Assembly: GCA_964356315.1 (NCBI GenBank)
Contig: CAYHHA010000004.1
Coordinates: 1 to 64,000, forward strand
Direction of reading: 5' to 3'
DNA from: CAYGFH01 sp964356315
Lineage (GTDB): Bacteria; Patescibacteriota; Microgenomatia; UBA10105; UBA927
Length of the DNA stretch: 64,000 nt
The notes under the pieces are model-generated. The model was not told where the DNA came from, searched no databases, and worked only from the letters and a program-made list of their open reading frames with translations. This document shows, piece after piece, positions 51,884-59,560 of the stretch. Within the stretch, counting starts at the first letter, position 1. Each line of letters begins with the position of its first letter. Both the position numbers and the translations under genes were made by a program.

Positions 51884-52108
51884 ATGCTAAAGATTCGACT
51901 TTCACAAACAGGCACAAAAAATAGAAAATCCTACCGTATCGTAGCCATCGAAGAAGGCAAACGCAGAGACGGAAAAAATGTTGAAGTATTGGGATTTTAT
52001 AACCCACTCGTAAAACCGGCACAGATAAAGATTGATAAGAAGCGTGTAGATTACTGGGTAAGTGTCGGCGCACAAATATCAGGAGCTGTGGCCAAACTCA
52101 TAAAATAA
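51884..52108 (+). CDS. rpsP: 30S ribosomal protein S16
   Basis: 74 residues. MLKIRLSQTGTKNRKSYRIVAIEEGKRRDGK and VEVLGFYNP are diagnostic for S16. TTGAGA (51849-51854), a 17-base spacer and TATGAT (51872-51877) with an extended TG lie inside the end of rnc, six bases before the ATG, so it is likely leaderless. First gene of rpsP-khpA-trmD. rimM, which often sits in this operon, is absent here. Confidence 0.96.
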   Translation: MLKIRLSQTGTKNRKSYRIVAIEEGKRRDGKNVEVLGFYNPLVKPAQIKIDKKRVDYWVSVGAQISGAVAKLIK

Positions 52109-52110
52109 TC

Positions 52111-52362
52111 ATGAAAGACACCTTGCTCTATATTCTCCAGAAGCTTGTTGATCACCCAGAAGATGTCAATATCTCCGATTCCCAAGATGGAGACAGTACT
52201 ATTTTGACTATCAATGCAAATCAAGAGGATATTGGCAAGATTATTGGCAAAAGTGGCAGAATAATTAAGGCGCTCAGAGATATCATAAAGCTCATGGCAA
52301 CCAAACAACAGACCTACGTGGATGTCGTGATAGCAGAGCCAGAAAAGCCTGTTGAAGCCTAA
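52111..52362 (+). CDS. khpA: KH-domain RNA-binding protein KhpA
   Basis: 83 residues, a single KH domain with the central loop QEDIGKIIGKSGRIIKALRDIIK (GKIIGKSG is the GxxG region). This is the size and genomic position (between rpsP and trmD) of KhpA/YlqC, which partners with KhpB/Jag and binds many RNAs. It starts two bases after rpsP. Confidence 0.93.
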   Translation: MKDTLLYILQKLVDHPEDVNISDSQDGDSTILTINANQEDIGKIIGKSGRIIKALRDIIKLMATKQQTYVDVVIAEPEKPVEA

Positions 52363-52396
52363 AACCCAGATTTCTTCTTTTTATCCTTGGAATTGT

Positions 52397-53077
52397 ATGC
52401 ATATAAGTGTCATAACATTATTTCCTGAGATATTCCAAGAGGTATTTTCTCAATCTATTATTAAACGAGCGATTGCGAAAACAATCCTTACCGTTTCCTA
52501 TGTACAGCTTCGGCAATTTGCAACGGATGCATATGGTTCTGTAGATGATCATCCGTACGGCGGGGGACATGGCATGGTACTTCGCGTGGATATTGTCGAC
52601 AAAGCATTGGAGTATTCCACAAATCAGCTACCATCAATTACACCATATAAAATTCTCCTTGATGCATCGGGTGCGCCATATAAGCAGAAAATGGCAAGTG
52701 AGCTTACACTACATCAACACATTATCCTGCTTTGCGGACACTATGAGGGGGTAGATGCTCGAGTTTTTTCGCTCGTAGATTCTGTTATCTCCATTGGAGA
52801 TTATATCCTAACCGGGGGAGAAATACCTGCGATGGTATTGATCGATAGCATAGGAAGATTACTCCCAGGAACCTTATCCAAGGAAATAGCAACGATAGAT
52901 GAATCGTTCTCCACTGACCCCAACTTGCTAGAATATCCACAATATACGAGACCCAATACCTATAACGCCATGGAAGTTCCAGAGATTGTGCTAAGTGGAA
53001 ATCATAAGAAAATTGCAGATTGGAGAAAAACAAAAGCGATTGAAAAAACAAAGAAATATCGACCAGATCTGCTATAA
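52397..53077 (+). CDS. trmD: tRNA (guanine-37-N1) methyltransferase
   Basis: 226 residues from ATG 52397. HISVITLFPEIFQEVFSQS opens the protein. DDHPYGGGHGMVLRVD, LLCGHYEGVDARV, and ISIGDYILTGGEIPAMVLIDS build the SPOUT trefoil-knot SAM site. It methylates G37 next to the anticodon and prevents frameshifting. Its 3' end overlaps the end of the minus-strand pilO gene by six bases. Confidence 0.96.
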   Translation: MHISVITLFPEIFQEVFSQSIIKRAIAKTILTVSYVQLRQFATDAYGSVDDHPYGGGHGMVLRVDIVDKALEYSTNQLPSITPYKILLDASGAPYKQKMASELTLHQHIILLCGHYEGVDARVFSLVDSVISIGDYILTGGEIPAMVLIDSIGRLLPGTLSKEIATIDESFSTDPNLLEYPQYTRPNTYNAMEVPEIVLSGNHKKIADWRKTKAIEKTKKYRPDLL

Positions 53078-53821
53078 ACTAAACGGATCTTCTCTGGGAG
53101 CAGATTCGACAGAAGTGGCGCGAGAGGCACTGTCTACCGATTCTTCTTTTCCTAGCACAGGCATTTGCATAATTTTCTCTATTACCGCCAAGTCATCTTC
53201 ATTTAGCATGTCTAATTTCTCTGATGTAGATCCTAAATAGGTAGGCAATGGGGCATAATACGCATCCATGCCCATCGAAACAGACATAGTCTCTTCTTCA
53301 TCAAACTTCATAGAAAAATACCTAATCCTAAAAAATCTCCTGACCTTAACAGCATCGGTAACAAATTTTCGTAACTGATCATAATCACCGGTAACCTTTA
53401 AGGTGAACGGTAAAAAATTACTTCCAGTTTTTCGCTCTTCATTTGTAGATAATTTCGCAGAGCTAGTTGCGAGTGGACCGGGTTTTATTAGTTTAAAATC
53501 AGACAAAAGTACTCCTGAGGTTCTACTGAGACCATCTATTGTTGCAAATAACGACGTTAAGGATTTCTCTGATGGCACGGCAAGAGATAAATCAACCAGA
53601 TAATTTTTGTAGCCTTCTTCATCTATAGACTCAAGTAGCGATGCTTTTTGCGATAATACCTCTATCTGCCTTGATAATTCTTCGGCATTTTTTTTCATTT
53701 CTCCGATTGAACTAATCCCAGGTATTAATCCAATGTAAACGCAAACGCCGATAAAAAGAAATATAGATAGAGATATAATAATATTATTATATTGTGAAAT
53801 AATCCGTTTATAAGAATTCAT
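53072..53821 (-). CDS. pilO: Type IV pilus assembly protein PilO-like
   Basis: 249 residues. One N-terminal membrane helix (about 14-34) is followed by a coiled-coil (EEMKKNAEELSRQIEVLSQKA region) and a ferredoxin-like outer domain. Its position after pilM and pilN, the membrane plan and VPSEKSLTSLFATIDGLSRTSGV support PilO. With PilN it forms the inner-membrane alignment complex. A Ser/Ala/Glu-rich C-terminal tail of about 40 residues is extra. It overlaps pilN by four bases. Confidence 0.8.
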   Translation of the reverse strand: MNSYKRIISQYNNIIISLSIFLFIGVCVYIGLIPGISSIGEMKKNAEELSRQIEVLSQKASLLESIDEEGYKNYLVDLSLAVPSEKSLTSLFATIDGLSRTSGVLLSDFKLIKPGPLATSSAKLSTNEERKTGSNFLPFTLKVTGDYDQLRKFVTDAVKVRRFFRIRYFSMKFDEEETMSVSMGMDAYYAPLPTYLGSTSEKLDMLNEDDLAVIEKIMQMPVLGKEESVDSASRATSVESAPREDPFSL

Positions 53822-54375
53822 ATTTTGTTAAAAATTGCAAAAAAGGATATGGTTATTCCGTATGTACCTGTTTTTGTCAATCGAAAGGAAACTAATTGAG
53901 GATTTTTTATCTTTGCATCTTGTACGTTTACAATGAGTACATCTACGATACGTAGTACATCCTCTAAGTTCGGACAATTAATGGAAAGCAATATTTTATC
54001 CTGTTCATCGACGGAAATTGAAGTTAATGCAGGAGGAAATGTAAATGTATTCACTAAATTTAGCATTTGTATCCACGGCTTTTGGTTTTCCATTGCTTTC
54101 TTGACGGTCTTCGTGCGATCTTTAATAGCCAGAAGATATGCTTCTTTATTTTTCAATGCATTTACTCTATTTGATAGCTCTCTTTTTTGGGCAGTAGCAA
54201 TGTTAATTTTATTGGAATAATACAGATAAATTGTCCCGACAACAAACGACAACAAAACAAATATGACAAGAAATATAATGCTGTTTTTGCGAACGCTTTG
54301 CTCTACCGCTTTATTTTCAGGAGAAATATTTGTTTTCGTTCGAATTAAATTTATCGAATGCTGGTTTACAGGCAT
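53818..54375 (-). CDS. pilN: Type IV pilus assembly protein PilN-like
   Basis: 185 residues. The short cytoplasmic N-terminus NLIRTKTN resembles the INLLP-type motif with which PilN binds PilM. One membrane helix (about 32-52), a coiled-coil and a small outer domain (about 100-185) follow. Gene order pilM-pilN-pilO supports the call. Confidence 0.82.
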   Translation of the reverse strand: MPVNQHSINLIRTKTNISPENKAVEQSVRKNSIIFLVIFVLLSFVVGTIYLYYSNKINIATAQKRELSNRVNALKNKEAYLLAIKDRTKTVKKAMENQKPWIQMLNLVNTFTFPPALTSISVDEQDKILLSINCPNLEDVLRIVDVLIVNVQDAKIKNPQLVSFRLTKTGTYGITISFFAIFNKI

Positions 54376-54392
54376 ATACTAAGTTCTTTCCA

Positions 54393-55412
54393 TCATCGCA
54401 AAGCAAGTCCGACAGCAACACTGAAGTTTGCCCCTTCTGTATTTAGGATATTAAAACGGGCATCTTTAGCTATACCTACCCAAGGATTTGCCAACTGAAC
54501 CTCACAACTTAGTGCCTGAGCCAGATAGATCACCATACCTGGTATTCTCGATGTGCCACCACTCAATATAACGGTATCTACATGCTCTTCTTTATATTTC
54601 TCTGAATAAAATGCCATAGCTCGCTTAACTTCCTGAACAATAGAATCCATAATAGGCTTTGCCGCGGCAGTTATTTTACCCTCAAGTTTATCTTGTTGTA
54701 ATCCATAGGCTCGTTTATATTCTTCAGCCTGTGTCAAATTAAAATCTAAATTTTGAGCAATAGACCTGGTAATTGCCTCGCCTGCCGCATTTACAGATCT
54801 TGTGAACATGAGAACTCCAGAACGAAGAATCGCGATATCTGTAGATTGTGCCCCTAGCGCCACAACCATGACCGTGCGAACATTTGGAAGAGATCTTGCT
54901 ATCGCCCTCGAGGTCGAGATAATTTCTGTTTCCGCGTTTTCGACAGTTAATTCTGCCAGCTCGATTATATTTATATACCGATCTATGAGAGCTTTTGGTG
55001 CAGCGACAAGAAGTACTTCCATTTTATTGGATCCGCTTTTTTTACCATCATCTACTACAGTAAAATCAATATTTACCTGATCCAGAGGAAGTGGGATGTA
55101 TTGTTCAGCTTCCCATTTTATAGCTGAGGTCAATTCTCTTGGTGATAGTTGTGGCACCTCAATCACTCGCGTAAACACTTTCGACTCAGGAAGAGCGATA
55201 TTCACAGTTCTCGTTCTCGTTCCCGTGCTTCGAATAAGTTGTTTCAGGGCAACGGCCAATGCTTCAGCGTCTGCCTGAAGCGAGGAAGAGAGTGATTTTG
55301 GCGGAGTAGGCATACTTCCAGCGGCAATTAAAGCAACCTGATTGCCATCACGCGCCAGTTCTATCAATTTTATTGAATGTGACCCAATATCGAGTCCAGC
55401 AATGGTATTCAT
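54393..55412 (-). CDS. pilM: Type IV pilus assembly protein PilM (actin-like ATPase)
   Basis: 339 residues with the actin/FtsA fold. AGLDIGSHSIKLIEL is phosphate loop 1, VVALGAQSTDIAIL is phosphate loop 2, and VILSGGTSRIPGMVIYLAQ is the adenosine motif. AIKWEAEQYIPLPLDQV is typical of PilM. It forms a cytoplasmic ring that holds the PilN tails and links the ATPases to the outer machinery. Confidence 0.95.
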   Translation of the reverse strand: MNTIAGLDIGSHSIKLIELARDGNQVALIAAGSMPTPPKSLSSSLQADAEALAVALKQLIRSTGTRTRTVNIALPESKVFTRVIEVPQLSPRELTSAIKWEAEQYIPLPLDQVNIDFTVVDDGKKSGSNKMEVLLVAAPKALIDRYINIIELAELTVENAETEIISTSRAIARSLPNVRTVMVVALGAQSTDIAILRSGVLMFTRSVNAAGEAITRSIAQNLDFNLTQAEEYKRAYGLQQDKLEGKITAAAKPIMDSIVQEVKRAMAFYSEKYKEEHVDTVILSGGTSRIPGMVIYLAQALSCEVQLANPWVGIAKDARFNILNTEGANFSVAVGLALR

Positions 55413-55432
55413 AGGGCAGTTTCCTTCTAACG

Positions 55433-56290
55433 TTATTTCGTTAATACTCCTTCGCTATATAACCCAGCGTCAAATATAGTTGAAGGAGAACGATATTGTT
55501 GGTATACGATTATTTTTCTATTTGTGCCTCCAACGGTCGAACCTGTTGATTCTATAATATATCCTTGATCAGGAATTTCTATCGCACCGGAATCTATGAA
55601 GAATTGTGTATCATAATAAACAGGACGTAATCGAAGTGCAATGAGCGTATCGACCGCAGAGTTAATAGGACTTGAGGAGTTTAACGTGCTAAACGTCATA
55701 GTAGCCTTATAATTTGATGCCCCATCCGCACAACCAGTAGCAATAACAGTGCCTAAAAAGTTATTCGAAGGAGAACGACCAGCAGAACCAGGATCAAATA
55801 CTGCTTTAGCGGTCTGGTAAACCCCACCTTTGTTATAGAGAAGAGTTGCGACAACTGCTGGAATTTCGCTATCTGATTTCTTTGTCCAACAGAAGGAGAT
55901 CGAATTAGATGTGTACGTTGGAGCTTCAATGATTGATTTCGTAGCCGTGTCGTGATTTACTAACCATATTGTTTCAGTGGTGCCTTGAAGGCTTTTTTTG
56001 GGCAACTGATATACTCCTGCCTGGCCCCCAAGTGTGCGAACATCAACTTTATATGATGCGCCTCCTGACAGTGTGACGGGCGTATTTGTTCCTATTGCCG
56101 TTTGCAGTGCATCTTCTATACCTGCTTCAGCCGCGTTAAACGCGCGAGATGATTCTTCAACCTCTCTAGAGATGCTCGCATCATTTGTTGAGCGGGAAAT
56201 AAGCGAAAGTGCTACGGTTGTTGCTATGGCGAGAACTAAGAGGGTAATAAGAACTATTTGACCGTTTTGATCTTTTCGTAAACCTTTCAT
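55433..56290 (-). CDS. PilX-like pilus-associated protein
   Basis: 285 residues. The N-terminus KGLRKDQNGQIVLITLLVLAIATTVALSLISRSTND is one helix with a Gln-Gly-Gln junction rather than the GFTL prepilin site. EEVEESSRAFNAAEAGIEDAL is the conserved segment seen in PilX-N/minor pseudopilin K-like proteins. The rest is a long beta-rich outer domain with two or three cysteines. It likely caps or primes the pilus. Confidence 0.7.
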   Translation of the reverse strand: MKGLRKDQNGQIVLITLLVLAIATTVALSLISRSTNDASISREVEESSRAFNAAEAGIEDALQTAIGTNTPVTLSGGASYKVDVRTLGGQAGVYQLPKKSLQGTTETIWLVNHDTATKSIIEAPTYTSNSISFCWTKKSDSEIPAVVATLLYNKGGVYQTAKAVFDPGSAGRSPSNNFLGTVIATGCADGASNYKATMTFSTLNSSSPINSAVDTLIALRLRPVYYDTQFFIDSGAIEIPDQGYIIESTGSTVGGTNRKIIVYQQYRSPSTIFDAGLYSEGVLTK

Positions 56291-56331
56291 ATCTTTATCT
56301 ATTGTAATAATGATTTAGCAAATAATCAACA

Positions 56332-56913
56332 TTAGTTCCTAACACTCACGGTGGTTTCGAACGCCTGATTGGCAGTATCTACTCCGCTACTGGGCGTTCC
56401 AATTTGTTTTAGTGAAAAATTTATTTTAACGCGGGTCGGCTGATCAACATATGAAGTACAAGTAAATGACAAAGTCATTCCTGATAGACTTGTGCACGCT
56501 GTTCCACCTAGAGAGATATTGTTACTCGTTAGATAATCAGATTGGCCTGTATATCCGCTTGTTGAGGCTATCCGAGTAGATCCTGTCGCATCGAGAAAAC
56601 ATCCAAAAGTCGTCAACTGACCATTAGGATTCGTTATTTGTAATGAAGTACTTTGTGTGCCTGTCGTTGAGCAAGTAGACGTAACGCTTCTGGCAGAACG
56701 TATCATGCGGACAAGAGTATCCATAGAGAATTGTCCATTTTGCTTAATATCTTTTAATAGTTCAGTTTTGGTATTTACTTTTGTGGTCGTAAAAAATACC
56801 TGAGAAATAAGCAACCCTATGATACCCATGATAGATACCGTAATCATGATTTCTAATAAGGTAAAACCACTTGTGGAAACAATTTTCATATATTTATTCA
56901 TAATTATTTCCAT
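56332..56913 (-). CDS. Minor prepilin, PilW/GspJ-like
   Basis: 193 residues. A class III signal sequence is present: basic leader, then TSGFTLLEIMITVSIMGIIGLLI, with Gly before Phe as the cleavage site and Glu at position 5 of the mature protein. The mature domain has at least six cysteines (SRSVTSTCS, FGCFLD, TACTS, FTCTSY), so disulfides are likely. It overlaps the preceding pilin-like gene by ten bases. Confidence 0.85.
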   Translation of the reverse strand: MEIIMNKYMKIVSTSGFTLLEIMITVSIMGIIGLLISQVFFTTTKVNTKTELLKDIKQNGQFSMDTLVRMIRSARSVTSTCSTTGTQSTSLQITNPNGQLTTFGCFLDATGSTRIASTSGYTGQSDYLTSNNISLGGTACTSLSGMTLSFTCTSYVDQPTRVKINFSLKQIGTPSSGVDTANQAFETTVSVRN

Positions 56914-57344
56914 GCAGTCAAATATGTTGTCAATAAAACCTGTTGTGTTTTAGCATTTTCAGGATACGACACTTTTGACTCTATCGTCATTCTCGACCCG
57001 GATAACGAAAATGTAATAATCCGATTAAAAACGGTATCTTGGGTTGTTTTTTTTACGGGGCAATCTTCTGATTGCGTTATTTCAAGTGGTACCAGTGCAG
57101 ATGAATCGAAACAGTAAGAACCGGAGTACGAGGCTAGTGTTGCCCAACTCTGATCTCGAAGTGATCTGGCGTGCTCCAGCCCTTCCTCTGCCAATTTGAC
57201 TGCTTGATCACGAGATCTACCACTCACAGATGTTTTGAGCGACGCAGAAGTTCCCGCAATAAGTCCAGTCACAAGTAGAACGACGATGCTAATAGAGATT
57301 ATTGCTTCGATTAACGTTTGACCTTTAGACTGTGAATGTTTCAT
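56904..57344 (-). CDS. Minor prepilin, PilV/GspI-like
   Basis: 146 residues. The signal helix is SKGQTLIEAIISISIVVLLVTGLIAG. The usual GFTL is GQTL, still with Gly before the cleavage site and Glu at mature position 5. EEGLEHARSLRDQSWATL is the PilV/GspI-type segment following the helix. Two cysteines (YCFDS and EDCPV) may pair. Confidence 0.82.
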   Translation of the reverse strand: MKHSQSKGQTLIEAIISISIVVLLVTGLIAGTSASLKTSVSGRSRDQAVKLAEEGLEHARSLRDQSWATLASYSGSYCFDSSALVPLEITQSEDCPVKKTTQDTVFNRIITFSLSGSRMTIESKVSYPENAKTQQVLLTTYLTAWK

Positions 57345-57349
57345 GTGAA

Positions 57350-57829
57350 TTATTGGACAACTCCAAGATCAGAAATATTTCCATTTTTTCCCAGTAATAT
57401 CTCATAATTTTTTCCCGAACTAGTCAGAATAATTGGCGCATCCGCGGGAAGATTTGTTCCGCGTGATAATACGGAAAATAACACTTGATTGGGAGAGGGA
57501 AGCGTGGTGATTGTAACGCTCTTGGGCAAAGTGATCGTCGTTGTTTCCGAAGATGAAACTCCTGCACATATCGCCCCATACGTATATTCTGAAGCCGAAA
57601 AAGTTATCTTCCATCCGTCCAGTGGGGTAGAGGCCGTGCACACATCTGAAGGTTTTACTCCGCTAGAGGCCTTTGTTTGGACGAATCGGATATCGTTTTT
57701 CATTGTCAAAGCAGTTTGCTTTAGCGCCTGCGTCGTGTTGTATGAATTATAATTCGCCACGACCATGCCAGTCACAGTAAGTCCTATGCCGACAGAAACG
57801 AGAAGCTCGATGAGCGTGAATCCTTTCAT
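57350..57829 (-). CDS. Minor prepilin, FimT/GspH-like
   Basis: 159 residues. MKGFTLIELLVSVGIGLTVTGMVV starts with a two-residue leader and a perfect class III site. The outer domain follows the GspH plan, with TMKNDIRFVQTKASSG after the helix. It has two cysteines (DVCTAS and AICAGV). The start overlaps the stop of the next-upstream pilin by four bases. Confidence 0.85.
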   Translation of the reverse strand: MKGFTLIELLVSVGIGLTVTGMVVANYNSYNTTQALKQTALTMKNDIRFVQTKASSGVKPSDVCTASTPLDGWKITFSASEYTYGAICAGVSSSETTTITLPKSVTITTLPSPNQVLFSVLSRGTNLPADAPIILTSSGKNYEILLGKNGNISDLGVVQ

Positions 57830-58296
57830 GGATTTTTTAAAGCATAATTACAACCAGCTGGAAGCAAAGCGTTTGCCACAAGAGACGTACAGGTGTTTTG
57901 ATATGTCCCTGCCGGAATTGTTTCCAGATGAGCACATACGCAATATGCCGTATATGACCCTAGAGAACCAAACGCTCGGTAATAATACCCATAATCATCA
58001 TCTGGATCCGCTGGGATCACCGGCATATAGGAATTCGTCACGAGAGAACTATCTAGCGATGTTGCATTGGTAAACGATCCTGCTCCGGCACTAGGATATT
58101 CTCCAGGAGCAGTCGTATTATCTGATCGATACATTTCCAGCGCAGACCTGACTTGCTCTAAGTCACTTTTTCTCTTTACATCCCGTGAGCGTTTATTAAC
58201 AGAGGAAAATGACACAAGACCTATGCTCGTTAAAACGGCAATTATTGTTGCCGATACAAGCACCTCGAGCAATGTAAATCCACTGTTTTTTTTCAT
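57826..58296 (-). CDS. Type IV prepilin, GspG/PilE-like
   Basis: 156 residues from ATG 58296, chosen because it leaves the normal short basic leader KKNSG before FTLLEVLVSATIIAVL. VNKRSRDVKRKSDLEQVRSALEMY is the familiar stretch after the helix in bacterial pilins of reduced genomes. Cysteines near the C-terminus (YCVCAHL, NTCTSL, GCNYAL) may form a D-loop-like disulfide. It may be a major or abundant subunit. Confidence 0.85.
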   Translation of the reverse strand: MKKNSGFTLLEVLVSATIIAVLTSIGLVSFSSVNKRSRDVKRKSDLEQVRSALEMYRSDNTTAPGEYPSAGAGSFTNATSLDSSLVTNSYMPVIPADPDDDYGYYYRAFGSLGSYTAYCVCAHLETIPAGTYQNTCTSLVANALLPAGCNYALKNP

Positions 58297-58297
58297 G

Positions 58298-58744
58298 CTA
58301 TTGTAGGTTACTGACACAGTAATGGGTCGTTGCAGCGCCGTACACTCCACTTGAGTTTGCGTTCCCTGCAGTTATTGATTCCATAAGTGCACAAAATACA
58401 TATGAGGTCGCTGATAAATTTCCATCCACACAGTAATCCGCGTTAAGCTGTGGATCCTTCGGTTGACCCATGGGCATATACGTTGTTAACGTAGCGAAAG
58501 AACAAGTCGTTGGATACGACGCGGTGGTGCTCTGGGAATAGTACTGCTCCCACGCTGATTGCATCGCTTTTAGATCACCTTTTCGTCTAGCATCTCGAGA
58601 TTTTTTTTGTGCAGTCGTATACGACGCAAGACCTATGGAGACGAGTATGCCAATAATAGCTATGACGATAAGTACTTCAAGGAGAGTAAATCCTTTTGTA
58701 TTCGATTTGTCGCGAGCTTTAAAGCTCAGAAATATATGTTCCAT
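58298..58744 (-). CDS. Type IV prepilin, GspG/PilE-like
   Basis: 148 residues. A leader of about 17 residues ends in TKG, then FTLLEVLIVIAIIGILVSIG forms the helix with Glu at position 5. AQKKSRDARRKGDLKAMQSAWEQYY parallels the neighbouring pilin, so the two are paralogues. It contains several cysteines in the outer domain. Its start lies within the end of the prepilin peptidase gene (19-base overlap), so it is cotranslated with the enzyme that processes it. Confidence 0.87.
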   Translation of the reverse strand: MEHIFLSFKARDKSNTKGFTLLEVLIVIAIIGILVSIGLASYTTAQKKSRDARRKGDLKAMQSAWEQYYSQSTTASYPTTCSFATLTTYMPMGQPKDPQLNADYCVDGNLSATSYVFCALMESITAGNANSSGVYGAATTHYCVSNLQ

Positions 58745-59472
58745 AATACTTGTAGTTGTCTTTCAAAAATAATAGCCATTACCATTCCAAATAGTAAAAA
58801 TGGGCCAAAGGCGATTTTACTTTTGAAAGATTTGCTTCGTAATAAAATTAGTATGACACCGAGAAAGGCGCCCGTCAAGAAAGCTATATATAATGAAAAT
58901 ATTGATCCAGGAAATCCCATAAGAAGTCCAAGTGCGAGCGATAATTTTACATCGCCAAAACCCATGCCTTTTCCTTTTGTGAAATACCATAGCGCATAAA
59001 AAAACGTACCTGCGCCAAGTGCACACAAAATACGTATAGGCAATTCAGTCAAAAGACCACCTGAATACATAAATCCTAGCGTTGATCCAATCATCAAAGT
59101 GATCATAGAATCAGGAATAAGTTGAAATTTTATATCTGCAATGGCTATAACAATCGCAGAAGAGAGAATTCCTACCGCCCACAAAAATTGAGAACCAAAA
59201 GGGACAAACCGAAGAAGTATGACATAACTGATCGCAGTGACAAGTTCCACCATGGGGTACTGGAGAGATAGCTTTTTTTTGCATCGCAAACATCTGCCAC
59301 GTTGCAAAATGTACGAGAACAGGGGAATAAGCTCGAACCACCGTAGGGGTTTTTTGCAAAAATCGCAATGTGACCTACCCCACAAGACACTCTCGTCGGT
59401 TTCTGAACGATCAGCTATGACATTTAAGAATGACCCAAAAACGAGTCCATATATTCCGACAAGTACATCCAT
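58726..59472 (-). CDS. pilD: Prepilin peptidase (PilD/GspO type)
   Basis: 248 residues from ATG 59472. The N-terminal GSFLNVIADR and two CxxC pairs (CDFCKKPLRWFELIP and CLRCKKKLSLQYPMVE) are the zinc-binding methylase-region hallmarks. The catalytic aspartates lie in IADIKFQLIPD and GKGMGFGDVKLSLALGLLMG. It cleaves and methylates the prepilins encoded downstream. TACAAT lies six bases before the ATG, so it heads the pilus operon with a leaderless mRNA. A longer frame to 59562 has no support. Confidence 0.95.
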   Translation of the reverse strand: MDVLVGIYGLVFGSFLNVIADRSETDESVLWGRSHCDFCKKPLRWFELIPLFSYILQRGRCLRCKKKLSLQYPMVELVTAISYVILLRFVPFGSQFLWAVGILSSAIVIAIADIKFQLIPDSMITLMIGSTLGFMYSGGLLTELPIRILCALGAGTFFYALWYFTKGKGMGFGDVKLSLALGLLMGFPGSIFSLYIAFLTGAFLGVILILLRSKSFKSKIAFGPFLLFGMVMAIIFERQLQVLWNIYF

Positions 59473-59560
59473 AAGAGTATTGTACTTAAATGATTCTATC
59501 CTGAACAGTACTGGGAAAACCGTCTTGCAATAGAAGGATATAATCGAGTACAGTACACGC

